64,000 nucleotides of DNA from Algibacter miyuki (GCF_030409805.1 NZ_JAUFQP010000013.1:1308501-1372500); one strand, 5' to 3'; counted from the stretch's first letter, positions 8,772 to 18,519 are shown. Made by a program: numbers and translations. The notes: generated by a model not told the origin, from the sequence alone.

Positions 8772-9551
8772 TTGAAAAAATATTTTTATTTAATTACCAT
8801 TCAATATTTGGGCTATCGTTTTCATGGTTGGCAAAAACAGCCAGACGTGAAAACGTTGCATTTAATGGTAGATAGAACGTTTAATTTCATTTTAGAAGGT
8901 AAGCGTTTTAAAAGTTTAAGTTCTGGTAGAACAGATGCTATGGTGTCTGCCGAATGTGCAGCAATAGAGTTGTTTTTATTTGAACCTATTGAAGATCTAT
9001 CTGCTTTTTTAGAACTCTTTAATCGTAATTTACCTCAAGATATTCGCGCCTTAGATATTAAGGAAGTTGATGCGAAGTTCAATATTATTCAGAATTCTAA
9101 AATTAAAGAATATTTATATTTATTTGCGCATGGCGAAAAATGTCATCCGTTTTGTGCACCTATAATGACCACTATTCTTGATGAGTTGGATATTGAGCTT
9201 ATGAAAGAAGGAGCTAAGTTATTCGAAGGTGAGAATTATTTGAAAACGTACTGCTACAAACCTACCGATAATGGTATCTACACACGTGAAATTATGCTGT
9301 GCGAATTGGTAGAAAACACACTATATACTGCTAATTATTTTCCTGAAAAAACCTTTATTCTACGGGTGCAAGGCAAAGGTTTTATGCGAAATCAAATTCG
9401 TTTAATGATGGGAACACTTATAGATTTAGGTAAAGGTAAACTAACACTTCAAGACATAAAAGATAGTTTAAAACCTGATAATGATATTAAAATGAATTAT
9501 ATCGCTCCAGCATCTGGTTTAATTCTAAAAAACATCGATTTCATAGATTAA
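8772..9551 (+). CDS. TruA-like tRNA pseudouridine synthase
   Basis: A 259-residue protein that begins YFYLITIQYLGYRFHGWQKQ and carries SSGRTDAMVSA. The Asp in GRTD is the catalytic nucleophile of TruA-family synthases, which make pseudouridine at tRNA positions 38-40. GKGFMRNQIRLMMGTLIDLG near the C terminus is the other family signature. The usual GRTDxGV is GRTDAMV here, so it may be a divergent paralogue rather than the only TruA. The only plausible start is TTG at 8772, 10 bases after hisIE, so it is probably translated from the his operon message. Confidence 0.8.
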   Translation: MKKYFYLITIQYLGYRFHGWQKQPDVKTLHLMVDRTFNFILEGKRFKSLSSGRTDAMVSAECAAIELFLFEPIEDLSAFLELFNRNLPQDIRALDIKEVDAKFNIIQNSKIKEYLYLFAHGEKCHPFCAPIMTTILDELDIELMKEGAKLFEGENYLKTYCYKPTDNGIYTREIMLCELVENTLYTANYFPEKTFILRVQGKGFMRNQIRLMMGTLIDLGKGKLTLQDIKDSLKPDNDIKMNYIAPASGLILKNIDFID

Positions 9552-9702
9552 TTTATAATCTTTTCTTCTTAATTAATTTAACTTTTTGTGTTTTATTTAA
9601 CATAATTTAAGTTAAATATATCTTAATACCGTTAAAGCCTGTTAAAGGGCTTGACAATTTTTATATAGCCCTTATATTGAGTGGGAACACAAACAATAAA
9701 TT

Positions 9703-10209
9703 ATGAGCTATTTAAAAATGAACGATGAAGAAGTATTACCCGTGGTGGTAGAAATGAATATTTTACTAGCTGACTACCACGTTTATTATCAAAAATTACG
9801 AAGCAACCATTGGAATATTGTTGGAAGAAATTTTTTCGATTTACATGAAAAATTTGAAGATATGTACAATGATGCTCGTATTAAAATTGATGAAATCGCA
9901 GAGCGTATTCTTACGTTGCGCTATCATCCAATGAGTCAAATGGAAGATTATCTTAAGTCTTCAACTATAAAAGAAAAGGCAGCTCTTAAGTCAGATCGTG
10001 CAATGGTTTTAGAAACCCTAAATGATCATAAATTACTTTTAGAACAAATGGGAAAAGTAATGAAAAAAGCAAATGTTGCTTCTGATGAAGGAACCGCAGA
10101 TTTAATTGGTGCTTACATTCGTGAACTTGAAAAAACAAGTTGGATGTTAGAGGCATGGACAAAAAAGCCATCTGAAATTGCACATCCCGAATCTGCAGAG
10201 GTTGTTTAA
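9703..10209 (+). CDS. dps: Dps-family ferritin-like protein
   Basis: A 168-residue four-helix protein. The segments KLRSNHWNIVGRNFFDLHEKFEDMY and DEIAERIL contain the His, Asp and Glu residues of the inter-subunit ferroxidase site of Dps. Dps dodecamers oxidise and store iron with peroxide and protect DNA in starved or stressed cells. The N terminus is short and not very lysine-rich, so strong DNA binding cannot be assumed. A short inverted repeat (AAGGGCT at 9645-9651, AGCCCTT at 9667-9673) lies upstream and could be a regulatory site. It is monocistronic by spacing. Confidence 0.88.
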   Translation: MSYLKMNDEEVLPVVVEMNILLADYHVYYQKLRSNHWNIVGRNFFDLHEKFEDMYNDARIKIDEIAERILTLRYHPMSQMEDYLKSSTIKEKAALKSDRAMVLETLNDHKLLLEQMGKVMKKANVASDEGTADLIGAYIRELEKTSWMLEAWTKKPSEIAHPESAEVV

Positions 10210-10266
10210 GTTTTGTTAATTTTTCTTAAAACTTAATTAATAAATCATAAAAATATATTTACAAAA

Positions 10267-11175
10267 ATGGAAACAGCATTTAATAAGGCTTTTGATGGCC
10301 TAGTTATAAAATTAGAAAGTTGGTTTGCAACTATTATAGAATATTTGCCAAATTTAGCTTTAGCACTGTTAGTATTGGTATCTGCATATTTTGCAGCGAA
10401 GTACGTTAATAGATATACGTACAAATTAGTTTCAAAACGAATACAAAAGGACTCTGTTGCAAGCATGATTTCAAGAATTGCGGCAGTTGCTTTAGTGTTG
10501 GTAGGCTTGTATATTTCGCTTGGTATTTTAAACTTAAGTAAAACATTAACCTCTTTATTAGCAACAGCAGGTGTTGCCGGTTTAGCTATTGGTTTAGCGT
10601 TGCAAAATACCTTAAGTAATACGGTTGCAGGAATCTCGCTTTCCTTTAGAGATAAAATACGAATTGGAGACTGGGTAGAAACCAATGGGCATTCTGGAGA
10701 AGTTATGGATGTCAATTTAAAAGAATTTGTTATTAAAGAAGCCGATAATAATATTGTGGTACTTCCGAATAAAATGATTCTAGAAAATCCTTTAAAAAAC
10801 TACTCTTTAACTACTCGAATGCGCGTTGCTTTAGAGTGTGGTGTCGGGTATGAATCGGATTTAGAAGAAGTAAAAACACTTACAAAACAAACTATTACAG
10901 ACACTTTTGATCAAGTAGAAAACGTAGATGATGTGGAATTTTACTACGAAGAATTTGGAGGAAGTTCTATTAATTATTTATGTAGATTTTGGATTGATTC
11001 CGAAAGTTTACTTGAAAAATATAGAGCAAAAACAGCTGCCATTATAGCTATTAAGAAGGCTTACGATAAAGCTGGAATAAATATTCCTTTTCCAATCAGG
11101 ACCCTGCAATTTGATAACAAATTATCTGTTGAAGGTGGCGAAGTTGCTAAGCAAAATGAATTCTCTAATAACTAG
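10267..11175 (+). CDS. Small-conductance mechanosensitive channel, MscS family
   Basis: A 302-residue protein with three predicted transmembrane helices within about residues 19-120. The pore-lining third helix is rich in Gly and Ala (LLATAGVAGLAIGLALQNTLSNTVAGI), as in MscS. It is followed by the beta domain (DKIRIGDWVETNGHSGEV) and a cytoplasmic alpha/beta domain. It opens on membrane tension to release solutes during hypo-osmotic shock. The length is close to E. coli MscS (286). Confidence 0.92.
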   Translation: METAFNKAFDGLVIKLESWFATIIEYLPNLALALLVLVSAYFAAKYVNRYTYKLVSKRIQKDSVASMISRIAAVALVLVGLYISLGILNLSKTLTSLLATAGVAGLAIGLALQNTLSNTVAGISLSFRDKIRIGDWVETNGHSGEVMDVNLKEFVIKEADNNIVVLPNKMILENPLKNYSLTTRMRVALECGVGYESDLEEVKTLTKQTITDTFDQVENVDDVEFYYEEFGGSSINYLCRFWIDSESLLEKYRAKTAAIIAIKKAYDKAGINIPFPIRTLQFDNKLSVEGGEVAKQNEFSNN

Positions 11176-11227
11176 AGTTGGTTTATCATTTATGATAAAT
11201 TATTAATTCAAATTATAAAAAATAAAA

Positions 11228-11785
11228 ATGATGAAAAATTATATATATCTGTTTGTACTGCTTATTTGTGGTACAACCATAGCACAAGAAAAACCGAAAC
11301 AAGTAAAACAAGAAACTATTGAAAAAACGGTTAAATATAACAACGGAGAAGAAATTACTGAAAGTAAATTAAAGGTAATTTCAAGAGAAACATCTAATGT
11401 AGAATTGGATTTAAGTGATAAAGAAAAAGTAAATCAAAAACGTATTGCTACAACTAAAAAAGTTGAAACTATGGTGATGGTTGATGATAATCGCGATCCT
11501 GGTTTTGACTTATTATCAAAAGAAACTCATTTTGTGAGCGATGATAAAAGTTTTAAGTTTTCTCCTAGTGATGGCGGCTTCAATATTGTTTTCGATAATA
11601 ATGAAAATGAATTTGTGGTTGTTGGCAAAGCGTGGAGCACGAAAAACCCAGGTAGTTATATTGTAAAAGGTGAAACCTATAATGGCATTGGCTATATAAC
11701 CGAAACTGGCGATTTTATTGTAGAATATTACAGCACCGATTCAAAAAGTATAGAAACAATTTCATACAAGCCCGTAAATAAATAG
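11228..11785 (+). CDS. Hypothetical secreted protein
   Basis: 185 residues starting with a signal peptide (hydrophobic YIYLFVLLICGTTIA, likely cut before QEKPK). The mature part is charged, with KVKQE/VEKTVKYNNGEE-like segments and a C-terminal region rich in Gly/Tyr/Asp. I do not recognise a family. A second ATG (11231) directly after the first is an equally good start. It follows the MscS gene by 52 bases and ends before a strong terminator, so the two genes may form a unit. Confidence 0.7.
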   Translation: MMKNYIYLFVLLICGTTIAQEKPKQVKQETIEKTVKYNNGEEITESKLKVISRETSNVELDLSDKEKVNQKRIATTKKVETMVMVDDNRDPGFDLLSKETHFVSDDKSFKFSPSDGGFNIVFDNNENEFVVVGKAWSTKNPGSYIVKGETYNGIGYITETGDFIVEYYSTDSKSIETISYKPVNK

Positions 11786-11806
11786 AGGCGGTGTTAAGTT
11801 ATTAAT

Positions 11807-11834
11807 AAAAGTCCCGATTCGTTCGGGACTTTTT
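11807..11834 (+). terminator. Rho-independent terminator after the secreted protein gene
   Basis: GTCCCGA (11811-11817) pairs with TCGGGAC (11823-11829), flanked by AAAA and TTTTT. It ends the mscS-hypothetical unit. Confidence 0.9.
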
Positions 11835-11869
11835 GTATTTTAGATGTCTATTAAAAAGACTACAAATTT

Positions 11870-12553
11870 ATGAGTGTATCCGTGCCTAAATCAGCTTTTA
11901 CCTATTTAAAAAAGTTAGAAAAAAATAACGATCGCGATTGGTTTAACGATAATAAAACTGAATTTCAAGCCATTCAAAAAGAGATTAAAGTTTTTTTTAA
12001 TGAGCTTATGGCACAGCTGAATGAGCACGACGAAATTGATAAACTTAAAATATTTAGAATATACAGAGATGTTCGTTTTTCTAAAAATAAGTTACCTTAT
12101 AAAACACATTTTAGTGGCTCGTTTCACAGAACAAAACCCAGATTGCGTGGCGGTTACCATGTGCAAATAAAACCTAATAATGAAACCTTTATAGCAACAG
12201 GATTTTGGGATCCTGCTCCGGCCGATTTAATGCGTATTCGAAAAGAGTATGAAATGGACGATTCGGAAATACGTGAGATTATTAATGAAAAGATCTTTAA
12301 AAAAACATGGGGAGGTTTTGTTGGAGATGAAGTAAAAACAGCACCACGCGGTTTTAATAAGGAGGATAAAGCCATCGATTTAATTAAGAAGAAACAATAT
12401 ATTTTTATTAAGAAATATGCCGACGCTGAAGTTTTGAGTCCTAACTTTATCAATGAAGTGAGTGCTGATTTTAAAGTTATCCGACCATTTTTTAATTATA
12501 TGAGTGATGTATTAACTACGGATTTAAATGGAGTTTCTTTGATTGAGGATTAA
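11870..12553 (+). CDS. DUF2461 domain protein
   Basis: A 227-residue protein matching the DUF2461 (TIGR02453) family. The segments FTYLKKLEKNNDRDWFNDNK, IFRIYRDVRFSKNKLPYKTH and GGYHVQIKPNNETFIATGFW are characteristic. The family is widespread in Bacteroidota and has no established biochemical role. There is no signal peptide, so it is probably cytoplasmic. It is a single gene between two terminators. Confidence 0.85.
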   Translation: MSVSVPKSAFTYLKKLEKNNDRDWFNDNKTEFQAIQKEIKVFFNELMAQLNEHDEIDKLKIFRIYRDVRFSKNKLPYKTHFSGSFHRTKPRLRGGYHVQIKPNNETFIATGFWDPAPADLMRIRKEYEMDDSEIREIINEKIFKKTWGGFVGDEVKTAPRGFNKEDKAIDLIKKKQYIFIKKYADAEVLSPNFINEVSADFKVIRPFFNYMSDVLTTDLNGVSLIED

Positions 12554-12576
12554 TTCGTTTTCGGAAATAAATAAAA

Positions 12577-12612
12577 AACCGCCATTAAAAACAACTTGTT
12601 TTAATGGCGGTT
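12577..12612. terminator. Bidirectional terminator between convergent genes
   Basis: AACCGCCATTAAAA (12577-12590) and TTTTAATGGCGGTT (12599-12612) form a perfect 14-bp stem with A/T-rich flanks on both sides. It serves the DUF2461 gene on the plus strand and the gene at 12635-13051 on the minus strand. Confidence 0.9.
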
Positions 12613-12634
12613 CTTTTATAATCTAATATTACGT

Positions 12635-13051
12635 TTACACAGCTTCGCGTAATTCTGGTTTATCAAAAAGTTGAATATTACTCAATAATCTATCTTTTAC
12701 AATATTCATCATGCGTTTGTTTAAGGCTGATGAATTTTCAGTATAAATTAAATATTCTTCCACGGTAAAAACGCCAATGATCATACCTTTTAAGGAGTTT
12801 CTAAACTTCATGTTTTTCTGAATGGCATTTTCAATATACTCCATACGTTTATCGAGCGTTAAACTATGAAAAACCGATTTATGCTTTATAATATAATTCC
12901 TAAAAGCAGCAACAAGTAAATCGTTTTGCATTTTTATACATGGACGGAGGACTAGGTTTTGGAACCGTTCCTCACCACTCATGGAGTCATTAATGGTTGC
13001 TGTTAAAATCTCTGGACGAATACTCTTCAAATTAAAATCTCTTGAATTCAT
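12635..13051 (-). CDS. Conserved hypothetical protein of flavobacterial type
   Basis: A 138-residue, helix-rich soluble protein with no signal peptide or membrane segment. It begins with NLKSIRPEI and contains ERFQNLVLRPCIKMQNDLLVAAF. I recall related flavobacterial proteins being labelled 'glyoxalase', but there is nothing of a VOC/glyoxalase fold in the sequence, so I treat that label as unsupported. It stands alone, transcribed away from the DUF72 gene. Confidence 0.65.
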   Translation of the reverse strand: MNSRDFNLKSIRPEILTATINDSMSGEERFQNLVLRPCIKMQNDLLVAAFRNYIIKHKSVFHSLTLDKRMEYIENAIQKNMKFRNSLKGMIIGVFTVEEYLIYTENSSALNKRMMNIVKDRLLSNIQLFDKPELREAV

Positions 13052-13203
13052 AGTTTTGATTTTTACTCAAGATAGAAATTAATTAAGTTGTTTTAGTATT
13101 TCTACATTTTAATTATTCACGAGGTTATTAACATTTAATATTTTTTATCTTTATACGCTTATTACTCCGCATTTTTTTAAACTTCATTAATACAACGTTT
13201 TAC

Positions 13204-14091
13204 ATGAAATTTGGCAGTGTTACAAACCCCGAAACCATAGATTTTACGCTACCCCAAGACCATCTGGATACGAAGCGGGTTTTACAAAAGGTAAAGGATG
13301 ATAATATACCTGAAATTTATGTAGGTTGCGCTAAATGGAATAGGGCAGATCTGAAGGGATTTTATCCTCGTGGTACAAAAGATGAACTTAAATATTATGC
13401 TTCGCAATTTAATTCTATAGAGTTAAACGCTACGTTTTATCGCATTTTTCCTGCGGAACAATTTGAAACCTGGTATAATAAAACACCCGAAGGTTTTAAG
13501 TTTTTTCCGAAGCTGAATCAAGAAATAAGTCATTATAAACGTCTAAATAATATTGAAGATGTTCTTCAGCAATATCTATATAATGCTTCTCATTTAAAAG
13601 AAAAGCTAGGCACTGTTTTTTTACAAATGCACAGTAATTTTACACCGAAAGATTTTGATAAAGTAGTCGCTTTTGCTGAAAATTGGCCAAAAAGTATCCC
13701 GTTAGCTATCGAGTTCAGACATACCGATTGGTATAACGATAAAGTGGTTTCAGAAGACTTGTATCAACTTTTGGAAGATAAGAATATTTCCAATGTTATT
13801 GTAGATACCGCTGGGCGTCGCGATTTAATGCATATGCGGCTAACTAATTCTACAGCCTTTGTGCGCTACGTTGGCGCAAATCATCCTTCAGATTATGCGC
13901 GATTAGACGATTGGGTTGACCGGATAAAACTTTGGAAAGAACAAGGAGTTAAAGAAGTCGATTTTTTCATTCATCAAAATATTGAGGAAGAATCGCCTTT
14001 GCTTTCAGCATATTTTATAAAACAGATTAATGATACCTTAGGATACACCTTAAATATTCCGAATGAGGAAAAACAGCAATCCTTATTTTAA
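13204..14091 (+). CDS. DUF72 domain protein
   Basis: A 295-residue TIM-barrel-like protein of the DUF72 family. Key segments are IYVGCAKWNRADLKGFYP near residue 37, FNSIELNATFYRIFP, LPLAIEFRHTDWYND-like SIPLAIEFRHTDWY, VDTAGRRDLMH, and FIHQNIEEESP near the C terminus. The family has no confirmed activity. It is preceded by about 150 bases of AT-rich DNA and appears monocistronic. Confidence 0.85.
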   Translation: MKFGSVTNPETIDFTLPQDHLDTKRVLQKVKDDNIPEIYVGCAKWNRADLKGFYPRGTKDELKYYASQFNSIELNATFYRIFPAEQFETWYNKTPEGFKFFPKLNQEISHYKRLNNIEDVLQQYLYNASHLKEKLGTVFLQMHSNFTPKDFDKVVAFAENWPKSIPLAIEFRHTDWYNDKVVSEDLYQLLEDKNISNVIVDTAGRRDLMHMRLTNSTAFVRYVGANHPSDYARLDDWVDRIKLWKEQGVKEVDFFIHQNIEEESPLLSAYFIKQINDTLGYTLNIPNEEKQQSLF

Positions 14092-14208
14092 GTTAATAAT
14101 AAAAACACATACTAGAATAAGTAAGAGTAATTAAAAGGGTTGTTTTAATGCTGAGTTTTAGACTACCTTTATTTTATAAAAGAGCTAAAAAAATTAAAGA
14201 TATATAAT

Positions 14209-14592
14209 ATGAGATTTCATACTAGAAAATGGGTTAAACCCGAAGATTTAAATGCCAATGGTACATTGTTTGGCGGTCGGTTATTAGAGTGGATTGATGA
14301 AGAGGCTGCTATTTATGCCATTATTCAATTAGAAAACCAAAAAGTGGTTACTAAGTACATGAGTGAAATCGATTTTAAATCATCAGCAAGGCAAGGTGAT
14401 ATTGTAGAAATTGGCATTGAAGTTGTTAAGTTTGGTAGCGCATCACTTGTGTTAAGTTCAGAGGTTAGAAATAAAATGACAAGAGAAACTATTATTACAA
14501 TTTCTAACATTGTTATGGTTAATATTGGGCCAAATGGTAAAGCACTAGCGCATGGTAAAACAGAAATTGAATATGTGGCCGACAGGTTATAA
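14209..14592 (+). CDS. Hotdog-fold acyl-CoA thioesterase
   Basis: 127 residues of a single hotdog domain. The LNANGTLFGGRLLEWIDEEAA helix carries the Asp used by YciA/BACH-type acyl-CoA thioesterases to hydrolyse the thioester. The KVVTKYMSEIDFKSSARQGDIVEIG strand pair is also typical. It is cytoplasmic. Length fits one hotdog unit, so a hexamer of such units is likely by family analogy. Substrate chain length cannot be read from sequence. Confidence 0.85.
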   Translation: MRFHTRKWVKPEDLNANGTLFGGRLLEWIDEEAAIYAIIQLENQKVVTKYMSEIDFKSSARQGDIVEIGIEVVKFGSASLVLSSEVRNKMTRETIITISNIVMVNIGPNGKALAHGKTEIEYVADRL

Positions 14593-14713
14593 AAATCAAC
14601 CTAAAAACCTTTTAAAAATTGTAATCATTTCTAAGGTTTCATTGCATTAAATTCAAATAATATCAGTTCCGTTGGTAATTTTATAAAAATAAAGTAACTA
14701 ATGGCTATAAAGT

Positions 14714-14743
14714 TTTGAAATACTGTAATAAACTCTAAATTTG
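14714..14743 (+). promoter_or_regulatory. leuCDAB promoter
   Basis: TTTG at 14714-14717 is followed after 18 bases by TAAATTTG at 14736-14743, a perfect match to the Bacteroidota consensus TTTG-N17-23-TAnnTTTG. It is 50 bases before the leuC ATG. Confidence 0.65.
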
Positions 14744-14750
14744 TTACTCT

Positions 14751-14768
14751 TATAGCTTTAAAGCTATT
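14751..14768 (+). repeat. 16-bp palindrome in leuC leader
   Basis: ATAGCTTTAAAGCTAT is a perfect palindrome just after the predicted start site and about 25 bases before leuC. It could be an operator or a short mRNA hairpin near the ribosome binding region. No Leu-rich leader peptide was found, so leucine attenuation is not indicated. Confidence 0.45.
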
Positions 14769-14792
14769 TTAATACAAAAATTTAAATTTTTT

Positions 14793-16187
14793 ATGAGTAG
14801 TACATTATTTGACAAAGTGTGGGATTCGCATGTAGTGCGAAACATTGCAGATGGACCAGATGTGTTTTATATAGACCGTCACTTAATTCACGAAGTTACA
14901 AGTCCTGTGGCTTTTGTAGGTTTAAAAAGTAGAGGCTTAAGTGTGTTGTACCCAGACCGTACATTCGCTGTTGCCGATCATAATACACCAACAATTAATC
15001 AACATTTACCTGTTGAAGATCCGTTATCTGCTAATCAGTTAAAAACATTAGAAGATAATGCTAATCAATACGGTATTAGTCACTGGGGATTAGGTCACCA
15101 AAATAATGGTATTGTTCATGTTGTAGGACCAGAAAATGGTATTACACTTCCTGGAGCAACTATTGTTTGTGGAGACTCTCATACATCTACTCATGGTGCT
15201 TTTGGAGCTATTGCCTTTGGTATTGGTACTTCAGAAGTAGAAATGGTGCTTACTACACAATGTATTATGCAACCAAAACCTAAAAAAATGCGTATTAGCA
15301 TTAATGGGCCATTAAGTAAAGGTGTTACGCCTAAAGATGTTGGTTTATACATTATTTCTCAATTAACAACGTCTGGTGCAACTGGATATTTTGTTGAGTA
15401 TGCTGGTGATGTTTTTGAAAACATGTCTATGGAAGGTCGTATGACGGTTTGTAACTTATCTATCGAGATGGGTGCACGCGGTGGTATGATTGCTCCAGAT
15501 GAAAAAACGTTTGAATATATTAAAGGACGTGCCATGACTCCAAAAGGAGCTGATTGGGATAAAGCGATGACCTATTGGGAAACTTTAAAAACTGATGACG
15601 ATGCTACTTTCGATAAAGAATTAGTGTTTAATGCAGCAGATATTGAACCAATGATTACCTACGGAACAAATCCGGGAATGGGTATGGGTATTTCTAAAAA
15701 TATTCCATCTGCAGAATCTGTAGAAGGAGGTAAAGCTACTTACGATAAGTCTTTAGCTTATATGGGGTATGCTGAAAATGAAATAATGATCGGTAAGAAA
15801 ATCGATTACGTATTTATTGGAAGTTGTACTAACGGACGTATTGAAGATTTCCGTGCATTTGCTTCTATTGTTAAAGGAAGACAAAAAGCAGATAATGTTA
15901 CCGCTTGGTTAGTACCGGGTTCTCACATTGTTGAAGCTAAAATTAAAGAAGAAGGTTTACTAGATATTTTTGAAACAGCTGGTTTTGTATTAAGAGAACC
16001 AGGATGTTCAGCTTGTTTAGCAATGAATGATGATAAAGTACCTGCAGGAAAATATGCAGTAAGTACATCAAACAGAAACTTTGAAGGTCGTCAAGGACCA
16101 GGATCTAGAACGTTATTAGCTAGCCCTTTAGTTGCAGCAGCAGCAGCAGTGACAGGTGTGGTTACAGATCCTAGAGACTTACTATAA
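14793..16187 (+). CDS. leuC: 3-isopropylmalate dehydratase large subunit LeuC
   Basis: A 464-residue aconitase-family enzyme that, with LeuD, isomerises 2-isopropylmalate to 3-isopropylmalate. The [4Fe-4S] cluster cysteines are in [27 protein letters not shown] and [11 protein letters not shown]. The start sequence [12 protein letters not shown] is typical. First gene of leuCDAB. Length matches the bacterial family. Confidence 0.97.
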   Translation: MSSTLFDKVWDSHVVRNIADGPDVFYIDRHLIHEVTSPVAFVGLKSRGLSVLYPDRTFAVADHNTPTINQHLPVEDPLSANQLKTLEDNANQYGISHWGLGHQNNGIVHVVGPENGITLPGATIVCGDSHTSTHGAFGAIAFGIGTSEVEMVLTTQCIMQPKPKKMRISINGPLSKGVTPKDVGLYIISQLTTSGATGYFVEYAGDVFENMSMEGRMTVCNLSIEMGARGGMIAPDEKTFEYIKGRAMTPKGADWDKAMTYWETLKTDDDATFDKELVFNAADIEPMITYGTNPGMGMGISKNIPSAESVEGGKATYDKSLAYMGYAENEIMIGKKIDYVFIGSCTNGRIEDFRAFASIVKGRQKADNVTAWLVPGSHIVEAKIKEEGLLDIFETAGFVLREPGCSACLAMNDDKVPAGKYAVSTSNRNFEGRQGPGSRTLLASPLVAAAAAVTGVVTDPRDLL

Positions 16188-16322
16188 GTAGGCAGTGTAT
16201 AATCAACAGTTTTTTAGTTAATGACTCAAGAATATGTTGATTTTATAAAAGAATAAAAAAATAATCGTCAGTTTATGGCAGCTTGCTGCCCACTGAATAC
16301 TGGCAAACTGAATATTAAAAAA

Positions 16323-16919
16323 ATGGCATACGATAAATTTACAACATTAACGAGTAGCATAGTACCGTTACCAATAGAGAATGTAGATACCGATCAAATT
16401 ATACCAGCTCGTTTTTTAAAAGCGACCACTCGTGATGGTTTTGGAGACAACCTTTTCCGCGATTGGAGATATAATGGTGATAATACACCAAAAGAAGATT
16501 TTATATTAAACAACCCAATTTACACAGGGAAAATTTTATTAGGAGGAAAGAACTTTGGTTCTGGATCTTCTCGTGAGCACGCTGCTTGGGCGGTTTACGA
16601 TTATGGTTTCCGTTGTGTAGTGTCTAGTTTCTTTGCAGATATCTTCAAAAATAACTGTTTAAATATTGGCGTATTACCAGTACAAATTAGCCCAGAATTT
16701 TCAAATGAAATTTTTGAAGCTGTTTATGCAGATCCAAAAACAGAAGTTGAAATTGATTTAAAAGCTCAAACTATTACATTACTTTCTTCTGGAACGAAAG
16801 AAAGTTTTGATATTAATGGTTATAAGAAAGACAACATGCTTAATGGTTTTGATGATATCGACTATTTACAAAACATGAAAAGCGAGATAGAAACATTTAC
16901 AGAATCTCGTCCTTTCTAA
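16323..16919 (+). CDS. leuD: 3-isopropylmalate dehydratase small subunit LeuD
   Basis: The swivel-domain partner of LeuC. From ATG 16323 (MAYDKFTTLTS) it is 198 residues, with VDTDQIIPARFLK and the GKNFGSGSSREHAAWA substrate-binding loop. An in-frame ATG at 16275 would add 16 non-conserved residues derived from the intergenic DNA, so the later start is chosen. It ends 3 bases before leuA, implying coupling. Confidence 0.96.
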   Translation: MAYDKFTTLTSSIVPLPIENVDTDQIIPARFLKATTRDGFGDNLFRDWRYNGDNTPKEDFILNNPIYTGKILLGGKNFGSGSSREHAAWAVYDYGFRCVVSSFFADIFKNNCLNIGVLPVQISPEFSNEIFEAVYADPKTEVEIDLKAQTITLLSSGTKESFDINGYKKDNMLNGFDDIDYLQNMKSEIETFTESRPF

Positions 16920-16922
16920 AAA

Positions 16923-18443
16923 ATGGAAGTAAAAAGAATTGAAATAATGGATACGACATTGCGCGATGGTGAACAAACCTCGAGCGTGTCGTTTTCTGCT
17001 TCTGAGAAGCTTACTATTGCCAAGCTTTTATTAGAAGAATTAAAAGTAGACCGTATTGAAATTGCCTCGGCACGTGTGTCGGAAGGAGAACTTCAAGCGG
17101 TTAAAGATGTTACAGCATGGGCTAAGGAAAGCAACTATTTAAATGCTGTTGAAGTTTTAACTTTTGTTGACAAAGGCATCTCTATAAATTGGATGCTAGA
17201 AGCAGGAGCAAAGGTGCAAAACTTGTTAACCAAAGGTTCGTTAAACCATTTAACACATCAGCTTAAAAAAACTCCAGATCAGCACTTTACAGAAATCAAA
17301 GAAAATATTTTACAAGCCACAGAGCATGGTATTGAAACTAATATTTATTTAGAAGATTGGAGTAATGGCATGCGAAATTCTAAAGCTTATGTTTTTGAAT
17401 TTTTAGAATTTTTAGCGACACAACCTGTAAAACGTGTTATGCTTCCTGATACTTTAGGCGTGTTAACACCAGAGGAATCTTTTAATTTTGTAAAAGAAAT
17501 TAAAGATAAATACCCAAGTTTACATTTCGATTTTCACGCACATAACGATTATGATTTAGGTGTTGCCAATGTTATGGCTGGTTTAAAAGCTGGAGCAGAT
17601 GGTTTGCATTTAACAATTAATGGTATGGGCGAACGTGCAGGAAATGCACCAATGGCAAGTACTATTGCTGTTATAAACGATTTTATGCCAGAGGTTAAAA
17701 TTGGTGTAAACGAAACTTTTTTATACACTATTAGCAAGCTTATAGAAACTTTTTCTGGTTTTATGATTCCTGCTAATAAGCCTGTTGTTGGCGCCAATGT
17801 ATTTACGCAAACGGCAGGAATACATGCTGATGGTGACAACAAAAATAATTTATATTTCAGTGATTTAATGCCAGAGCGTTTTGGGAGAACCCGAAAATAT
17901 GCTTTAGGAAAATCGTCTGGAAAGGCTAACATACAAAAGAATTTACAAGAATTAGGACTTCAGCTTGATGGTGAAGATCTTAAAAAAGTAACCCAACGTA
18001 TTATTGAGTTGGGCGATAAAAAACAAGTCGTTACCAAGGAGGATTTACCTTATATTATTTCGGATGTTTTAGACAGAAGTTATGAAGAAAAGGTGAAAGT
18101 GAACGCATACGTGCTAACGCATGCTATGGGTTTAAAACCAACAACTACGGTTTCGCTTACTATAAACGATGAAGTTTTTGAAGAAAATGCTCATGGCGAT
18201 GGCCAGTTTGATGCGTTTATGAATGCGATTAAAAATGTATTCAAAAAGAAACAATTAAAGTTACCTAAATTGGTGGATTATGCTGTGCGTATACCACCTG
18301 GAAGTAACTCGGATGCGCTTTGTGAAACTATTATTACATGGAAAAGTGCTGAAAAAGAATTTAAAACACGTGGTTTAGATTCCGATCAAACGGTTTCGGC
18401 AATTAAAGCTACTGAAAAGATGATGAATATTGTTGTGAGTTGA
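16923..18443 (+). CDS. leuA: Probable 2-isopropylmalate synthase LeuA
   Basis: A 506-residue HMGL-like TIM barrel. EIMDTTLRDGEQTSSVSFS is the catalytic N-terminal motif, and HFDFHAHNDYDLGVANVMAG and GERAGNAPM supply metal and substrate residues. A C-terminal regulatory (LeuA dimer) domain from about residue 375 suggests feedback control. It condenses acetyl-CoA with 2-oxoisovalerate at the entry to leucine synthesis. The sequence is of a Bacteroidota type that is divergent from E. coli LeuA, and a related acyl-condensing activity such as citramalate synthase is not excluded. Its place between leuD and leuB supports LeuA. Confidence 0.88.
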   Translation: MEVKRIEIMDTTLRDGEQTSSVSFSASEKLTIAKLLLEELKVDRIEIASARVSEGELQAVKDVTAWAKESNYLNAVEVLTFVDKGISINWMLEAGAKVQNLLTKGSLNHLTHQLKKTPDQHFTEIKENILQATEHGIETNIYLEDWSNGMRNSKAYVFEFLEFLATQPVKRVMLPDTLGVLTPEESFNFVKEIKDKYPSLHFDFHAHNDYDLGVANVMAGLKAGADGLHLTINGMGERAGNAPMASTIAVINDFMPEVKIGVNETFLYTISKLIETFSGFMIPANKPVVGANVFTQTAGIHADGDNKNNLYFSDLMPERFGRTRKYALGKSSGKANIQKNLQELGLQLDGEDLKKVTQRIIELGDKKQVVTKEDLPYIISDVLDRSYEEKVKVNAYVLTHAMGLKPTTTVSLTINDEVFEENAHGDGQFDAFMNAIKNVFKKKQLKLPKLVDYAVRIPPGSNSDALCETIITWKSAEKEFKTRGLDSDQTVSAIKATEKMMNIVVS

Positions 18444-18519
18444 AATAACGACAATGATTGACGATAGAAGGAAGGTGGCTTGTTTGTGGATTTGTTCTTA
18501 ACTGAAGATTAGAACTGAC

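Noticed and set aside
9645..9673. Inverted repeat AAGGGCT/AGCCCTT before dps as a peroxide-regulator site.
   Set aside because: Seven-base arms with a 15-base spacer are too weak to name a regulator; mentioned only in the dps entry.
12635..13051. Annotation as glyoxalase.
   Set aside because: No VOC metal-binding pattern in the 138 residues; kept as hypothetical.
14641..14792. Possible leucine leader peptide before leuC.
   Set aside because: The only short ORF (ATG GCT ATA AAG TTT TGA) has no Leu codons and no terminator precedes leuC.
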